Under the pieces are notes generated by a model, which searched no databases, was not told the origin of the DNA, and saw only the letters and a list, made by a program, of their open reading frames with translations. Below are positions 33,428 to 46,200 of a DNA stretch of 64,000 nucleotides, in pieces; position 1 is the first letter of the stretch; each line of letters opens with the position of its first letter. The position numbers and the translations under genes were made by a program. The DNA is taken from NCBI GenBank assembly GCA_026120035.1, contig JALRME010000015.1, forward strand, positions 737,830 to 801,829, written 5' to 3'. The DNA is from Coleophoma eucalyptorum. Its lineage: Eukaryota; Ascomycota; Leotiomycetes; Helotiales; Dermateaceae.

Positions 33428-36400
33428 ATCTGAGAACGTGTTCTGACTGAACAATACCAACTCAGCATGTAGGCATCGATGCGGCTTGCATAATGCCAAA
33501 CAGGAGATCAGGGCAAGGCTGCCGAGAGATGAAGCTACTCGATGCTTACAACAGGTCCGCGCCTTACCACCCCTGCCTGCTTATAATCACGTGCATGTAG
33601 AAAGATATTAGCTATCTGCAGAAGATAATACAAGATCTGAGTGTCCAAGATGGTTCTTCAATGCTCTGACTGTAACTATGTAGATTTTAATACAACACCC
33701 ATAAAGAACAGTCTACCGATCCAGGCAGCTAGCTAGAAGCGAGCTGGGGAAGCAATATCCCGATATTGCACAATCTATGTTTTGAACTATGAAGGAGACA
33801 TGCTTCATAATTCTAGCCTTACCATAAACCTATCTAACAATATATCACATTGCTATAAGGCCTAACTCGTATGAAGCCTATAAGCTTGTCATCGAGCAGC
33901 TCTGCCGTATACTAGTGCATTTCACAGTCTTTGTACTAAATGCGTTGATGATAAGTTTGAGGGGGACTTTCGTGATAGTCAAAGGCCTTCTCGACGTACC
34001 ATTATCATGTGTTTCAGGCTTCTCAACCAAATTAACGCAGTTCTTTAATCGGTCAAGTTCGTAGTTGAACATCGTAATGAAATTTAAGACACTTATGGCC
34101 TGCAGGCAGCCTTTTTGTTTATTGATGTAGGCTGGCTGTCCTAAGTTTAACAAAGGTGGCCTCCAGCTCTTGGAAGATTAAAATTAATCAAACCTTGGGG
34201 TATGGATACTGTGAGACGAATCTATTACACCGCCTCTTTATAAAAAAAACGGTAGTGATGTACTGGGCCGACCTTGAACGCCCGGCCAGTGAACTGCGCC
34301 ACCCTTTATACAAGCCATGTCGAAAGAGCCTACTATTCATACTAGCTAGATATTGCCTTGAATGATCGGCCGAACCAAGTCTATCCACTAAGATTTGCAC
34401 GGTTTCTTGTCAATGAAACCAACATGCCTTGTCTCCAGATGGAGGCATCGTACTTCCCATGATAAGGCGGTGAATAAGAACGTGTGCCACACCAATGGCA
34501 ACAGGATCAACATACAGAGTTTTGTCGCTATTGCAACCTATCGCATCTAAATACTCTTTGGGTCACCAAGAGTGTTGGGCATAATTAGGACACGTTTTCT
34601 GTTGGCTGCTACGAATCAGAATAGGTTATAGGGTAGCCACTGCATGAGAATAATCTGGCATACGGTACCGTCCAGTATCGTGTAGTGTATTGGAGGGTAT
34701 GGCCTCGTGGCCAACTCCATATGGCGTAAGCTTGCATGCAGTCTCCTACTACGTGGTACAATGCTTCTCCGAATACCGAGTTGTATCAAGGGCACGCTCT
34801 TCTCTGAGAGGTTGGCGATAAGAGCTTCCAGGTTGTAGATCCTTCTATAATATTGGTATTAACAGCCTCATTAAATATTTCAGTATGGTGTTCTCCTGCC
34901 CAAAACGTGCACTTGGAATTTTATCAGCATAAAGAAATCCTTACTGCATCTTATGCGTAATAAACCTGAACAGCCATGCATACCGTGAAGCTGGGCGGAA
35001 AAAGTAATCTGGAATCTCATTTGAGATATGAGAGCTTTCTGCAGCTATGGGCTTGAGATTCTGCATCAGGGTCATGAAATCTCTGTCGTTACTTTGAGGC
35101 TTATACAAGCATACTGGAACTTCGAGCGTTTTTGGCATGGTTGAACTTTGAGGCAGGCCTTGCAAAGTGGAACTTTTCTCTTGCTAAGAAGTACTGACTA
35201 GGCAATTGGTCGCCCAAAACCACAATCTTGAAGTCTCATGATTGTAAAAGAGTGTAAAGTATGAGGAAATGATAGTTCGGACTACTTGGTGCTGGGCAGC
35301 ATTGGCAGAGCGGGTGGGCTCCTCTCTGTAGAGCAAACAAGCTGCCAGCGCACAACTTCCTGTTCAGGCTGGGTGTGCGTCGCCTGCAGAATGCATGTCT
35401 GGGTAATTCGTGATACATTGAATGACGCGCAGCGTATTGTTTCCGGTGCTGTTTCCGATGTGTAATGCACTCCTAAGCAATTTGTGATTGGGGAACCAGT
35501 TCAGTTGCACTCAAGGTTGTGGCTCTCCAGACGCCTGGCCCCAAGTATCAACGAATCGCTGTTGCTCACCCACAGCGCCGTATATCCGAAAAGTGCCTGA
35601 CTGAATGGGCCCGGAAGACTCATGATAAGCGCAGCATAGTCAGCTCCAGGGCCAGGTACTAACACTTCCAGACCGGGTTCGCACACAATGCGGGAGGGTG
35701 CGATTCCTGTGCGTTTGTACGCATTGTGTGCATGGTAACAAGAACTACCATAATCCGCCGGCATAAGAGCTGGGGTTGATAATGGGAAGTCTTAGGTGTC
35801 TTGGGCAAGGAAACGACTGCACTGCTTTTCCATGTACCACGTGATCGAGACACGCATTATACCCAAGGCGACTCGGTGTGTAGTCAGTCGTTCTGCGCTT
35901 CAACCTTGCTTTCCATTTGCCCTCCAGCCCTCCAGCCCTCCGGCCTTCCCCTTTAATTCATGCTACCAGGAGCTACTTACACTGCAGGAATCACTTTGGG
36001 AGTGGAAACAAGGAACTGGATAAACTGTCCCTCTTTTCAACTACCGTGCCGACTGCTCATTTCCATGCTGCATTTGCATGGCACCCTAACAAACCATCAG
36101 CGGGTTTATAGAATTCGATCGCCTGGAGCTTGCAGGTTCCATGCAGCAAAGCCACTCCCGTAACTAAATGAATCTTGTTTGTATATATCTCAAACTTTGT
36201 TTTGCCAGGGCTTAGAGCAGCTCAAGCATGTTATCACGATGGGTTTTCGGTCGGTTCAGGCTGCGTGCAGACCGGGGAAGGCGGGTATGCACCTTCAAAA
36301 GCTCAGGAGATGGTAAGAAGTCTGTTGATCTGGTAGGGCCATGCCCTTTTACTGCACAACGCTGGTGCTGTTGAACTACCACATCTGCGGACCGCCGACA

Positions 36401-37683
36401 GGCCATGCAGGCAGATAAGGGTCAACCTGACAAGATTTCAGGTCAAGGGAGTGCTAAGTGACAAGGTCGTCGGGCATCATGAATTTAGCTCTGACCATGT
36501 ATCATGAGAGATATCTTTAGTCTAGATAAGTTGCATCCCTTACCCGGCCATTGTCCACAGAAGAGTCAGCCTTGGTTGTGTGCTTATCTTCAAGTGAGGC
36601 ACCTACCATTCCGCCCCTCCTCCCTTTCCAAAGGCGGATTCGATGTCCTGGGATCTCCACACGTAGTCGTTCTACAGAACGTGACGGGAAGTGGCTGCCT
36701 GTTGTGGACTCAGTGCGACCGAAGTGCTATTCTTTCCCCGCCATACCATGTAGCATCTTGCACTCTCTAAGTTTTGTATGCTGTGTCCAAACCTAACCAC
36801 AACCGACGTTGATTCTTTATGTCTGTACGAATGCAATCAAGCACCATCTCAAATTTCTGCTCCTGCAAACTATTTCTTCCGCTCTTTGGTAGCGAATCTC
36901 AGCAGTCTTTGGACTCAAGAATCTCTCAGGAATTTCAAGGCGAGATCCGTGCCTGACCGGCCCCCTTCGACTCGACAGTTCGTCATCTCGCCGCAGACAG
37001 CCTTGCGGACTGTCCAGCTCCTGAAATCAAACGAGGCCACACCGCTGAATATGACGAATTTTTGTTCCCGGTGCAGGCGGGAGCTGATGGTTCGCATCCT
37101 CCCCTCCTTCAAGGGTCTCCTGCATTGTAGTTCATATCCCAAGGGTAAGTTGCTTGAGGAAGAGAACGGTGAGTTTCTCATCCCGACAGAATGGTTCTAG
37201 TTTGTTCCCGAAGTTGGCGGCGTGCGCAAGCGTTAGTGCATGAATTCCAATCGATTCTTGACGGCATTTGAATCATTCGTTGTTCTTGGAGAGTATTCTG
37301 GGAGAGGCAGTCCCATTCCTTGTACTCGGCTTAACCATAAACGCTCCAGTAGCTTGCATGAGAGTTCCTTCGAGAACGGGCACTTGCTAGGGTATGCCAC
37401 TCGAAATCCTAAGCCAACCTTCAGATGGCGTGTGTGTGAAGTGTGAAGTGTGTGGTGTGTGGGATATATATGTTGACCGCCATTCACCCTACTTCAAGAA
37501 TTTCAGAAGTTTACACAGCCATAGACCTTGGGCTTTTGAATGGCTACACCGTGAAGGACCTCCGACCTTGAGATGACTGGCTGAGAGATGAACGTCTCCT
37601 CTGGGGATGTTAACGATTAATCGTATAAATCCACACTCCCTCCCAATTCAGATATCTCCCAGCATCTAACAATATTATACACT
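33428..37683. other. 4.3-kb gene-poor spacer
   Basis: No frame can be tied to a known family. The frame 36778-37200 (140 codons, ATG start) contains one CxxC pair (FCSRCRRELM) and could be a small lineage-specific gene, but support is too weak. The frame at 33878-34153 (-) begins without ATG. Short tandem CCCTCCAG units occur near 35920-35945. The remainder is moderately AT-rich non-coding DNA. Confidence 0.35.
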
Positions 37684-38433
37684 ATGTCTACCACACTTGC
37701 ATCGAAAACATCTTCACTTCAGGTCGATCGAAGCTCCATTAGCTGGTTCGTACAATCCAAGCATCAGGGAGCTATAGACATAGTCCATGACAGAGGTGCT
37801 AATTGTTCAACATGAGATAGTTCCCGCTCCAGTTCGCCAACTGCTATCGGTCCTATCATATCTACTGCCGTCTATAGTGATGCACAGTATCGAATTACGA
37901 CTGCAAATTTGGATAACCTGGCACCATCTTCCGTCTACATTTTGGAGCCGCTTTCCTTGCTTCATTTCAGAGACTGGCACTTTGGTCGTGCTGCATTGTA
38001 CCAAACCTCATATTCAAAATCAATCGAGCTCGAAGACACCAGAGGTATCGGCGAAGTCCAACCAGAGAACCTATTCGACGTGGCACCACCGCAGCATCCT
38101 GACCATCGCGTTCAAAACCATGGACAGAGAAATGCAACGATGATGAGTTCGACGAGTCAACATGATTCACGAGGGATGCGGAGTCTGCAAGGCCATGATC
38201 GCCATCATGAAGATACCTCCCATCAACAGTTAATCTCTACAACAAGCGTGGATGAGTCTGTACCACCAGAAGCATGGAATTTACCTGAAAACTCCTCAGC
38301 CCATGGGCTACCGTTCTTGTTACCGCGGGTGATATGTTTCCATCAACATCACAGCCAACTCCAGCAAAAGTGTGATCTCGTTGATCAGACACTCATGTAT
38401 CCAGCCCAGAAGCTATTTTCAGGGGATCCATAA
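37684..38433 (+). pseudogene. Doubtful ORF of about 250 codons with one in-frame TGA
   Basis: From the ATG at 37684 (MSTTLASKTSSLQVDRSSIS) one frame runs to a stop at 38431-38433, interrupted only by TGA at 37816-37818. The downstream part is Ser/His/Gln-rich (for example HDSRGMRSLQGHDRHHEDTS) and resembles no family I know. The TGA is one C-to-T change from CGA, the kind of mutation RIP or decay would make. Alternatively an intron from GTACAA (37748) to GCACAG (about 37889) would remove it while keeping phase. It is not clear that this is a gene at all. Confidence 0.35.
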
Positions 38434-39662
38434 CAAACCTTGGGCATGCAACAACTTCACAAGTTACTTCGCTAGTTATGTATGATCATATAAATGTTGT
38501 ACCATATATCTGCTAGTTCGTACTGTACATCAACCATTCTCTGATTCTTGGACGTTTCATAGTGAGATACGGTCATGTATTGCTTTAATACTATACTACA
38601 TTATGAAAATGGACTGTAATAGCAAGTTTGTCTTTCTTTTGATATACAGTATACTTTCTCAAGAGCATACATGATATCTGTAGTGGCTGTTCAATAGTTG
38701 TATCATAGCATATCCTGTACCTAATTCGGGAAAATAAACAATTTCCAGTAAATTGGGGGTTTTTCCCTACGATTTCTATCAATGTCTAAACTGAATTTAT
38801 CAGGATTTCGCATTCATACTCAAGATATGGTGAGCACCGCAGCTTCATTGGGTCGATCACATGCGATGGAGCGCAGTCTCTCAGGATCTAGGGACCTAGC
38901 AAGTGTAGAGGGCTTATATCATTTGGTCTCCTTCGTTGCACTCGAGAAATTCCTTGCCAAATGTCTACTAACAAACAATCTATGTCTTGACAACTTGCTT
39001 CCTCGTCCATTCGGCCGTCGCTTAACTTTTGTTGCATTGACCAAGCTAACACGGAAAAGAAATCGTGGTGGTAATTGACTTTAATCTAAGGCAACACCAA
39101 ATATGGTTCAAACACCAGTAAAACGAACCTTATATGCATCAGCACAACAGTGATATTTCAATCCTCAACAAGAATATGACCTTGACTTCAATTTTGGCCA
39201 TTAGCTTTTCACAGTCGGTGAATCGCGGACAACCAAAAAGAAATGTTAAAGCTTATGGGTGGTTTATAGTATTAGGCTTTGCATAACAATAGTATGGAAC
39301 ATATAACGCTGCTATGCTCTTCTAATATCTTGGTTATAATGCTCGAATGGAGCTTCCCTATGGGCGGCGGGAGAATGCTCAGGTCTTCACAAGACTATGT
39401 AGAGTGACGGACATCTTGTCAGACCAGAGCCGCCACCAAACAAGTTCTTTATAGAGAACCTCGAAATTCAGGGGCTGCTTTACCATGCTTTGCCGTCGAA
39501 ACCAGGCGGAGCTGACAGCTCAAAGATTTTATGCAGCAGCGGTGTCACGTGGGTGCCATGTTCTTTGCCTCGGCATCGCTTCCTGAACTGATCTCATCTT
39601 CGCTCACTGTTCCAAACCATCTTCATCGTAAAGTATCGTCTTGGTATTCCACCGATAACAAC
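38434..39662. other. AT-rich spacer before the crotonase pair
   Basis: An open frame 38782-39078 (98 codons, ATG) has no recognisable features. The segment 39531-39662 is in frame with the first crotonase and may encode an N-terminal extension (see that gene). Confidence 0.4.
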
Positions 39663-40543
39663 ATGTCAGAACTTAAAACCCAACCTCCGTCCTCAAAGAC
39701 ATTTATTCTTAGCTACCCAGAGCCCAACATCCTACTGATGGCGATCAATCGACCGAATGCCATGAACTCAATTCCCATGGGAGGGCACTGGGAAGCAGCA
39801 TCAATCTTGGACTGGTTCGATTCCGAACCATCTCTACGTGTCGCAATCATCACGGGAGTTGGAAAGAAAGCATTTTCTGCCGGTCAGGATCTCATTGAAA
39901 TAGGAACGATTGAGAAACCACCGGGGAAGGATGGGAACTTGAGCCATCCCTCGTCAGGATTTCTCGGTATCAGTAAGAGGACAGGGAAGAAGCCCATCAT
40001 TGCAGCAGTGAACGGCTTTGCACTCGGGGGAGGATTTGAAACTTGCTTGAATTGGTATGTCTGAGTCGACTCTACTGAGAACGCGAATTGATTGAGATTA
40101 GTGATATGGTGGTTGCATCGCCACTGGCAACATTCGGGCTGCCCGAGGCACAAGTAGGACTCTATGCTGCAGCGGGTGGACTGCCACGGATTGTACGGAC
40201 CTGTGGTCTTCATATCGCCTCAGAAATTGCTCTCACGGGCCGACGGCTGACAGCACAAGAAGCCTTCAGTTACCATCTGGTCAATAAGGTCTCCCAAACC
40301 CCCGAGGCTGTGGTTGGGGATGCGGTCGATCTTGCCAAGAAGGTTGCTGCCATCTCTCCAGACGCTGCAATTGTGTCGAGGCATGGCTTAAGAGAGGCCT
40401 GGAATGAAGGCAGTGTTGAGAAAGCGGCAAAGAACACGTCTGATAGGTATACCGATGAATTGTTCCATGGTGAGAACTTCAAGATTGGGGTGGATGCTTT
40501 TGCAAGGAAGGTAAAGCCGGAGTGGGCTCCCAGCAAATTGTAA
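39663..40543 (+). CDS. Enoyl-CoA hydratase/isomerase (crotonase), PTS1 tail, copy 1
   Basis: Predicted join(39663..40054,40102..40543), 277 aa, with a 47-nt intron joining ETCLN to CDMVVASP. Crotonase fold: MAINRPNAMNSI, then KAFSAGQDL (oxyanion hole), ALGGGFE with the first catalytic Glu, CDMVVAS, and GLPEAQVGL with the second catalytic Glu. The C-terminus is SKL, a strict peroxisomal targeting signal, so it probably hydrates or isomerises 2-enoyl-CoA in peroxisomal beta-oxidation. The start at 39663 aligns with the paralogue downstream. In-frame ATGs at 39531 and 39558 would add 44 or 35 residues containing LHRKVSSWYST, resembling a mitochondrial presequence, so dual targeting is possible. 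Tandem with the next gene, 540 bp apart. Confidence 0.9.
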
Positions 40544-41085
40544 AGACAAAGAATCTTGATTCGTCTGAAGCGATGTAGTTTGCCTCATTTCTGTGCCCCA
40601 TATTATGTCGTGAAGTCGCATATCCAAAGTCCCAGAGCACATTCAAAGCCCCAGAGCACGCTGGAATTGGCGCCAAACATGCTATTTTGCCTTAGGGAAG
40701 AGCCTAAATTCCAGGGGTCTGGCCACTGAAGTACAGGCATATGTTTTCTAAGCGCTCCAACGCCGACTTTGGTGATCGCCTGCCTCTTCAATACAAGCCT
40801 CGGCTCCCCGCATTCCTTAGCACGAGTGTTATGTCGAGTCAATTTCAACGACTATTCGCATTGAGTACACGACTCTTAGATAGACCGGATAGTTCTGCAC
40901 CAATTGCGACAGAGAGCTATTCAGAGACCCCTATAAGTTGTATTCTGCTTCTGCGCACACTGACAAAGCTGTTGGGGATCTCGGATCGTCCCATTTTAAC
41001 CACGTGACGGGTCTTCAACGACATCTGTTGTAGAAGGTGGCGTGCAACCGCGAAGCACTTATTCTATGTGAAGAGCAGTGCCACA

Positions 41086-42042
41086 ATGGCTCCAAATTTT
41101 ACAACCAAGACACCAATACCGGTGACCAAAGCAGTCCTGGTCGAAATCCCGGCCCCACATGTTCTTTTGGTCACCATCAACCGACCAAAGCAGATGAATT
41201 CCTTGTCGGTGGAAAATTGCTGGGAGATGGATAGAGTCTGGAAGTGGTTTGATCAAGAGCCTGAGCTGTATGCAAATATCTAATCTGATGATCCATTAGT
41301 GAACTGACAGCGCGTCTAGCCGCGTGGGCATTATCACAGGAGCCGGAGCAAAGGCACTTTCAGCCGGAATGGACTTGAAAGGCATGTAGCAAGGCTTCTT
41401 CTAACCACGTAAAATCCATTAATGTGAAGCACCACAGAGAAGAGATTCACGAACCCCGATCCTAACTCGGAAGAATTTATTCGTTCAGGGAGTTACCCAA
41501 ACAGCGGCTTCGCAGGACTCACGCGGCGTGTGGGCAAGAAGCCTATTATCTGCGCCTGCAATGGATACGCTCATGGCGGCGGCTTTGAAATTGCTCTTAA
41601 TAGCGATATCGTCATCGCATCAAACAATGCGGAATTTAGATTGCCGGATGTCCTTAGAGGTACTGCAGCAATGGCAGGTGCCTTTCCACGGATCTGTCGG
41701 AACTTTGGCTTGCAGAGAGCTATGCTGTTGGCTTTAACAGCTTATACTCTGAAGGCTGATGAGGCTAAGCAGTGGGGTCTGGTTCAAAAGATTGTGCCAT
41801 CTGAGCATTTGATTGGGGAAGCTATCGAGATGGCAAGTCTGATTTCGAGCATGAGTCCTGATAGTGTTGTTGTTAGTCGTGCTGGTGTCAGAGAGGCTTG
41901 GGAGACGAGTAGTGTTGAACGGGCTACACAGTTGACTGGTGAGATATACGCTGAGAAGTTGATGAGTGGTGAGAACGTAAAAGAGGGCTTGAGGGCTTTT
42001 GCAGAGAGGAGACAACCTAAATGGGTGCCGTCAAAGCTCTAG
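41086..42042 (+). CDS. Enoyl-CoA hydratase/isomerase (crotonase), PTS1 tail, copy 2
   Basis: Predicted join(41086..41267,41320..41385,41430..42042), 286 aa. It is a paralogue of the preceding gene: VTINRPKQMNSL, KALSAGMDLKG, AHGGGFEIALNSDIVIAS, and SVERATQLTGEIYAEKLMSG aligned with SVEKAAKNTSDRYTDELFHG in copy 1. The second intron falls at the position equivalent to copy 1's GQDL region, where copy 1 has none; the large 3' exon of copy 2 lacks the intron found after NC in copy 1. It ends PSKL (PTS1), so it is peroxisomal. The second catalytic Glu position reads RLPDVLRG, with Asp in place of Glu, suggesting isomerase-type or altered chemistry. An upstream ATG at 41068 in the same frame would add six residues. 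Confidence 0.9.
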
Positions 42043-43240
42043 ACGCCTGAGCTTGCTTCATATACTTTAGCGGTCCACACAGTGGCGCCTTGGCCGTGCA
42101 GATCCTACACGTCGAACTCTAACTTGAGAATTTATTTATTGTAGACGGTTGATTCTAAGAAAGCCACTAGAAACTATGCTCTGTAAACTTCCGCGTTTGG
42201 TTTGGCGATTGACATTACTGCTCGCCAAACGCCCAAACTTGATCTAGTGGCTTGCGATAGTACTCCTCTGAATCATGTAACAAAACTTGATTGTTGAATT
42301 GACTTTCGAACATACCAGCAAATAACAGAGTTTGTCCGAGTTTGTCCACCCATCTTGCAAGCTTCATCATGACGAGAGATACAGTGGTATATTTAATAAA
42401 CAAAAGAATAATGACCTCGTGGCCGTAATCTTATAACTATACACCTGTACAATCCACTTGGATTACATGTATTTACATACTGACAATATTCTAACTTCGT
42501 AGCTCATAAAAGTGATATTTGTCAGCAATACACCGGACAGTGGCTAATAATCTTTGGATTGTCCCGGTTGTAAATTAACCCCTCACAATAGAACGAAGCA
42601 CGAACAGCGATTGGACGATGAAGTATAACTTTTAGCACTTTTTGTAACACTGCAGGATATAACAGCATGTATAAGCCTGTTACGCTAGGAAAGTAGAAGC
42701 GTCCCGACTTTAAAGTCGAAGTTAAAGATAAACGATGCACTGTACTTCTCTATGTGATGCCTTAGTTTACCATCGGTCGCTACTTAGCGAGCCACAACTC
42801 AACTCCAAAGACGCTAAAATCAGGTCATTTATTCGAAGATCACACCTTATACAACTTTCATATTACCTGATCGCTCAATATATGATTCTAGAACTACTAA
42901 TTTGAAAGCGAAATTTGATTCAGAAGTATAGTGGGATGATCAGAATCTGTCAAGGTATGAAGTAAAAAGATCTAACAGGATTATTGCAACAGCGTACAAT
43001 GCGATACTGAAAGCGACTGCTGGAAGCTCATTCAATACTTGACCTTGCTTTAGAAATGTTCAAGGCCACCACTCACGGACCTTAACATGAGATCAAGGGA
43101 GTCAAAATATATGGTAATTAAGGAACCAAGCAGCAAAGTATGTTTTCAAGGCAAGGTCTCGAGGACCGGATATTATTGAATCTAATAGATACAAAACAGA
43201 CAAAAATTTAAATGCAACAATTCTCTACCATGCCCAGAGA
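42043..43240. other. AT-rich spacer, no supported gene
   Basis: It holds the 3' regions of the second crotonase and of the convergent F-box gene. All frames are short and unrecognisable. Confidence 0.5.
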
Positions 43241-46200
43241 TCACCAGACAACCTTTCCCTTACCCTTAGCCTTTGAATCCAGGCTCGGAAACTCATCCTC
43301 CAATGTATATAGCTCGTGATTTTGTTCATCTTCCGCCACTGCTACTTCCAGTCGGGATTGTTCCTCAGCTAAGCTAAGTTGCAATGCAAATTCCAAGTCA
43401 TCAGCTGCTACCCCACCTGCACTCTTTGTGATGTGTTGGCTTGATGAGCTTATGGCCTTGATTCGATTTCTGGGAACTTGGCTTGTTGAGGGACTGCTTG
43501 ATACCGAGCGCATGCTCTTCTTCTGCTTATACGTGATAGGGATATTGTATTCAGGACTGACGCCAGGTGAACCAGTAATGATGTTCTCGCCTTCAAGCAG
43601 ACTCAGGCGAATAGCCTCCTCAATGTCGTGATTGAATTCGTCATCTGTCTTCATCTCGACTCTCGGAGATGTGGATGAAGCAACAACGCTGCCCTCTGGG
43701 GTCACTGTTTCGCTTGTCCATGTGCTGTGTGTTGAAGAGCCTTCAACAAGGGGTGAATCAGCATGGTAGCCTGCGTCGCTGGTTCTCCGTTCTGTATCTC
43801 TCTGGTATGTCTCCGCTGAGATCAGCTCTGCATAACGCAAAGCCTCTTCCTCGGTGAAACCACCTAGCCCAACGCCAAATCTACCAGCAAGTCTTGCTTC
43901 TTCCTTTTCTCGACGATGTTTTTCTGCCTTCAGCTCCTCTTGTTCAGTGGCAATGTAGTCCATCAGTGCACCTCTACCAGTGTTGGTGAACCGATCTGGA
44001 CCACCATTGTGGCCACGCTCGCTAGACCGACGAACCTTTCGTTTCTTGCTGGAATACTGGTCTGCGGCAGATGAACTGTACGACCAGTAACGAAGATGAG
44101 TGCCTAAAGACACCATACCACGCAAGCTTGTTGGATCAGGATCAACCACAATTGCTCCAGCAGCATAGAGATTAATACCCACACCGTGAATTGATGCTTC
44201 AGCTTGAACAATTCGACGTCGGGCTCGAGAAGCAAATCGTGAATTTAGAGTACGTATGGGCTCGAGAGTAGAAGCAAGCGGATCCCATGCCTGCACAAGC
44301 CCATCATTGCCACCATGGACCAAGTACAGTGCAGAGACTGCGAGGCAAGATATCTGGGGTGAATCGGTATGGATGGTCCGGATTGGATATAGCTCGTTCA
44401 CAATTGCAGCATTTGCAGACTGAGGTCCTCGCATATTCCAGATCACCACAGTGCCTGTCTTGGTGCCAATAGCCAAGAATCGAGCGCGATGGCCAGGAAT
44501 ATCAGCTCCTGATGATGATGATGATGCAGATGATGATGCATCAGAAACAGGAGTAGCAAAAGGTGAAGAAGTGCTTGAACTACTGTTGACTGTGTGAAGG
44601 GGGTCCTCAGACACCGTTAACACAGCAAATGTGGACATATCAATCGCGCTCGTGGTGATTTCAACGCCAGATAGGTCCTTCAAAGAGAGCGAGGAAGTTC
44701 TCCATTCCTCAACTACAATGGACGGACCGCCTCTGGTCAGTGGACTTCCTGGTATCATTGGCGGTTTGTTTTGAGGGTATGTATTTAAAGGCAGCGTTAC
44801 TTTGCCACCACCGAAAAGCGAGGCCATGGGAGCAGCCTGTGAGACCGTCGGTGGGGTCTTCGGCTGAGGATATTCTTCTAAAGAAGCTTGTTTCGAGTGC
44901 CATCTTGTGAACCTCTTGATCTCAGCAGGGGATGCAATGCCACATCTGAATACGAATACGCTCTCACCAGCCCAGTGACCATCATCTCCTGCAAAGTCTA
45001 CCTCCAGTCTTCTGCGCATGTCCCAACCCTCACATGACTGGCGAAAATGTGAAGGTCGGAATTTGAGAAAAGTCTGGATTTCTAAAGTTTCAGCCATGAT
45101 CTGCTCTTTTGACAAATTCATCGCCTTCGACGACGATCTTGGCGAGTAGCTGCCGTGTATCTCAGCTTCATGGTAAGGGTCATCCCGCGCGACACGACGA
45201 GTCGGTTCAGACAAGGCCCAGTACGTAGTACGGCCCGTTTCCCAGGCCAAGTTGGAAGACGTGAAATCATCAAGCTTCGCATCGATGGTTGGTGAGGAGG
45301 GTGGTTCTGTCAGATAGAAGACTTCGCCGAGGGCATTAAGTGCTACTGCCCAAATCCGACGAGCAGTCTTGCGCTTCTCATTGTACGACTCATCGATTGC
45401 GATACCAATTATCGGGACACCGGGGCTCAGTATCCATTTCGCAGTGACTTGGCCTTTGCCAAGCCGTCGGCCTGGGGGGTAATCGCCACCCAAAGAGTAA
45501 GCGACAACGATACCCAAGGTGGAGCCTGTCATGATACCGACCAAGCCTTCCGTCATTGATGGAACTGTGTCTGACTTGGCAATCCAGACAGTAGATATTG
45601 CCTCAGTAAGTTGAGGGACTTTCGGGATACCCAAAGCTGGATCAGAGTGGTCATTCATTTGGCCTAAAAAGCGTCCACGCATCTCATCCGAAGAGCGATA
45701 ATAAGCTTGACCTCCAGGAAATCCTTCACCATAGATGAGACCGTAAGGCTGGCTAACATCCATGGTATTAGGTAGGCCAACGGGCCCATCCCCACCTCCA
45801 TAGGGCGCATCTCCAGTAAAGAGATCAGCGAATTGAGGAAGGCTTTGAGGATCGGATAGGCCCCAGTTGTCAATTTTACCGATGTTCGGATCGCTAGTAC
45901 ATGCAGTTCCTGACTCATCTGTGCCATGAATAAATCGAGGTGATTTCTTGCCGTTATTGAACACTGCATGAATATGATTAATAGTAGAGAACAGCTGCGA
46001 GTTATATGTAACTACCGCGTTCGAGTTGTTCGCAGCACTTTGGGAGCGTGAAGAAGCGCCATGACCAGGAGCAATCTGAGCTGGTTTTCCCCGAGCCAGA
46101 CTTCGCAAAAGTCTTGTTCGGAGAATGTATTCACTTCGCCAGGAAGCGAGCGCGATGAGCCGAGTGAAGAGGCGCTGCTCGGCACGAAGAGTATCTCGTT

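Noticed and set aside
36778..37200. 140-codon frame with one CxxC pair
   Set aside because: A single CxxC is not a zinc finger; no other support.
38782..39078. 98-codon ATG frame in an AT-rich spacer
   Set aside because: No recognisable motif; length is within chance expectation.
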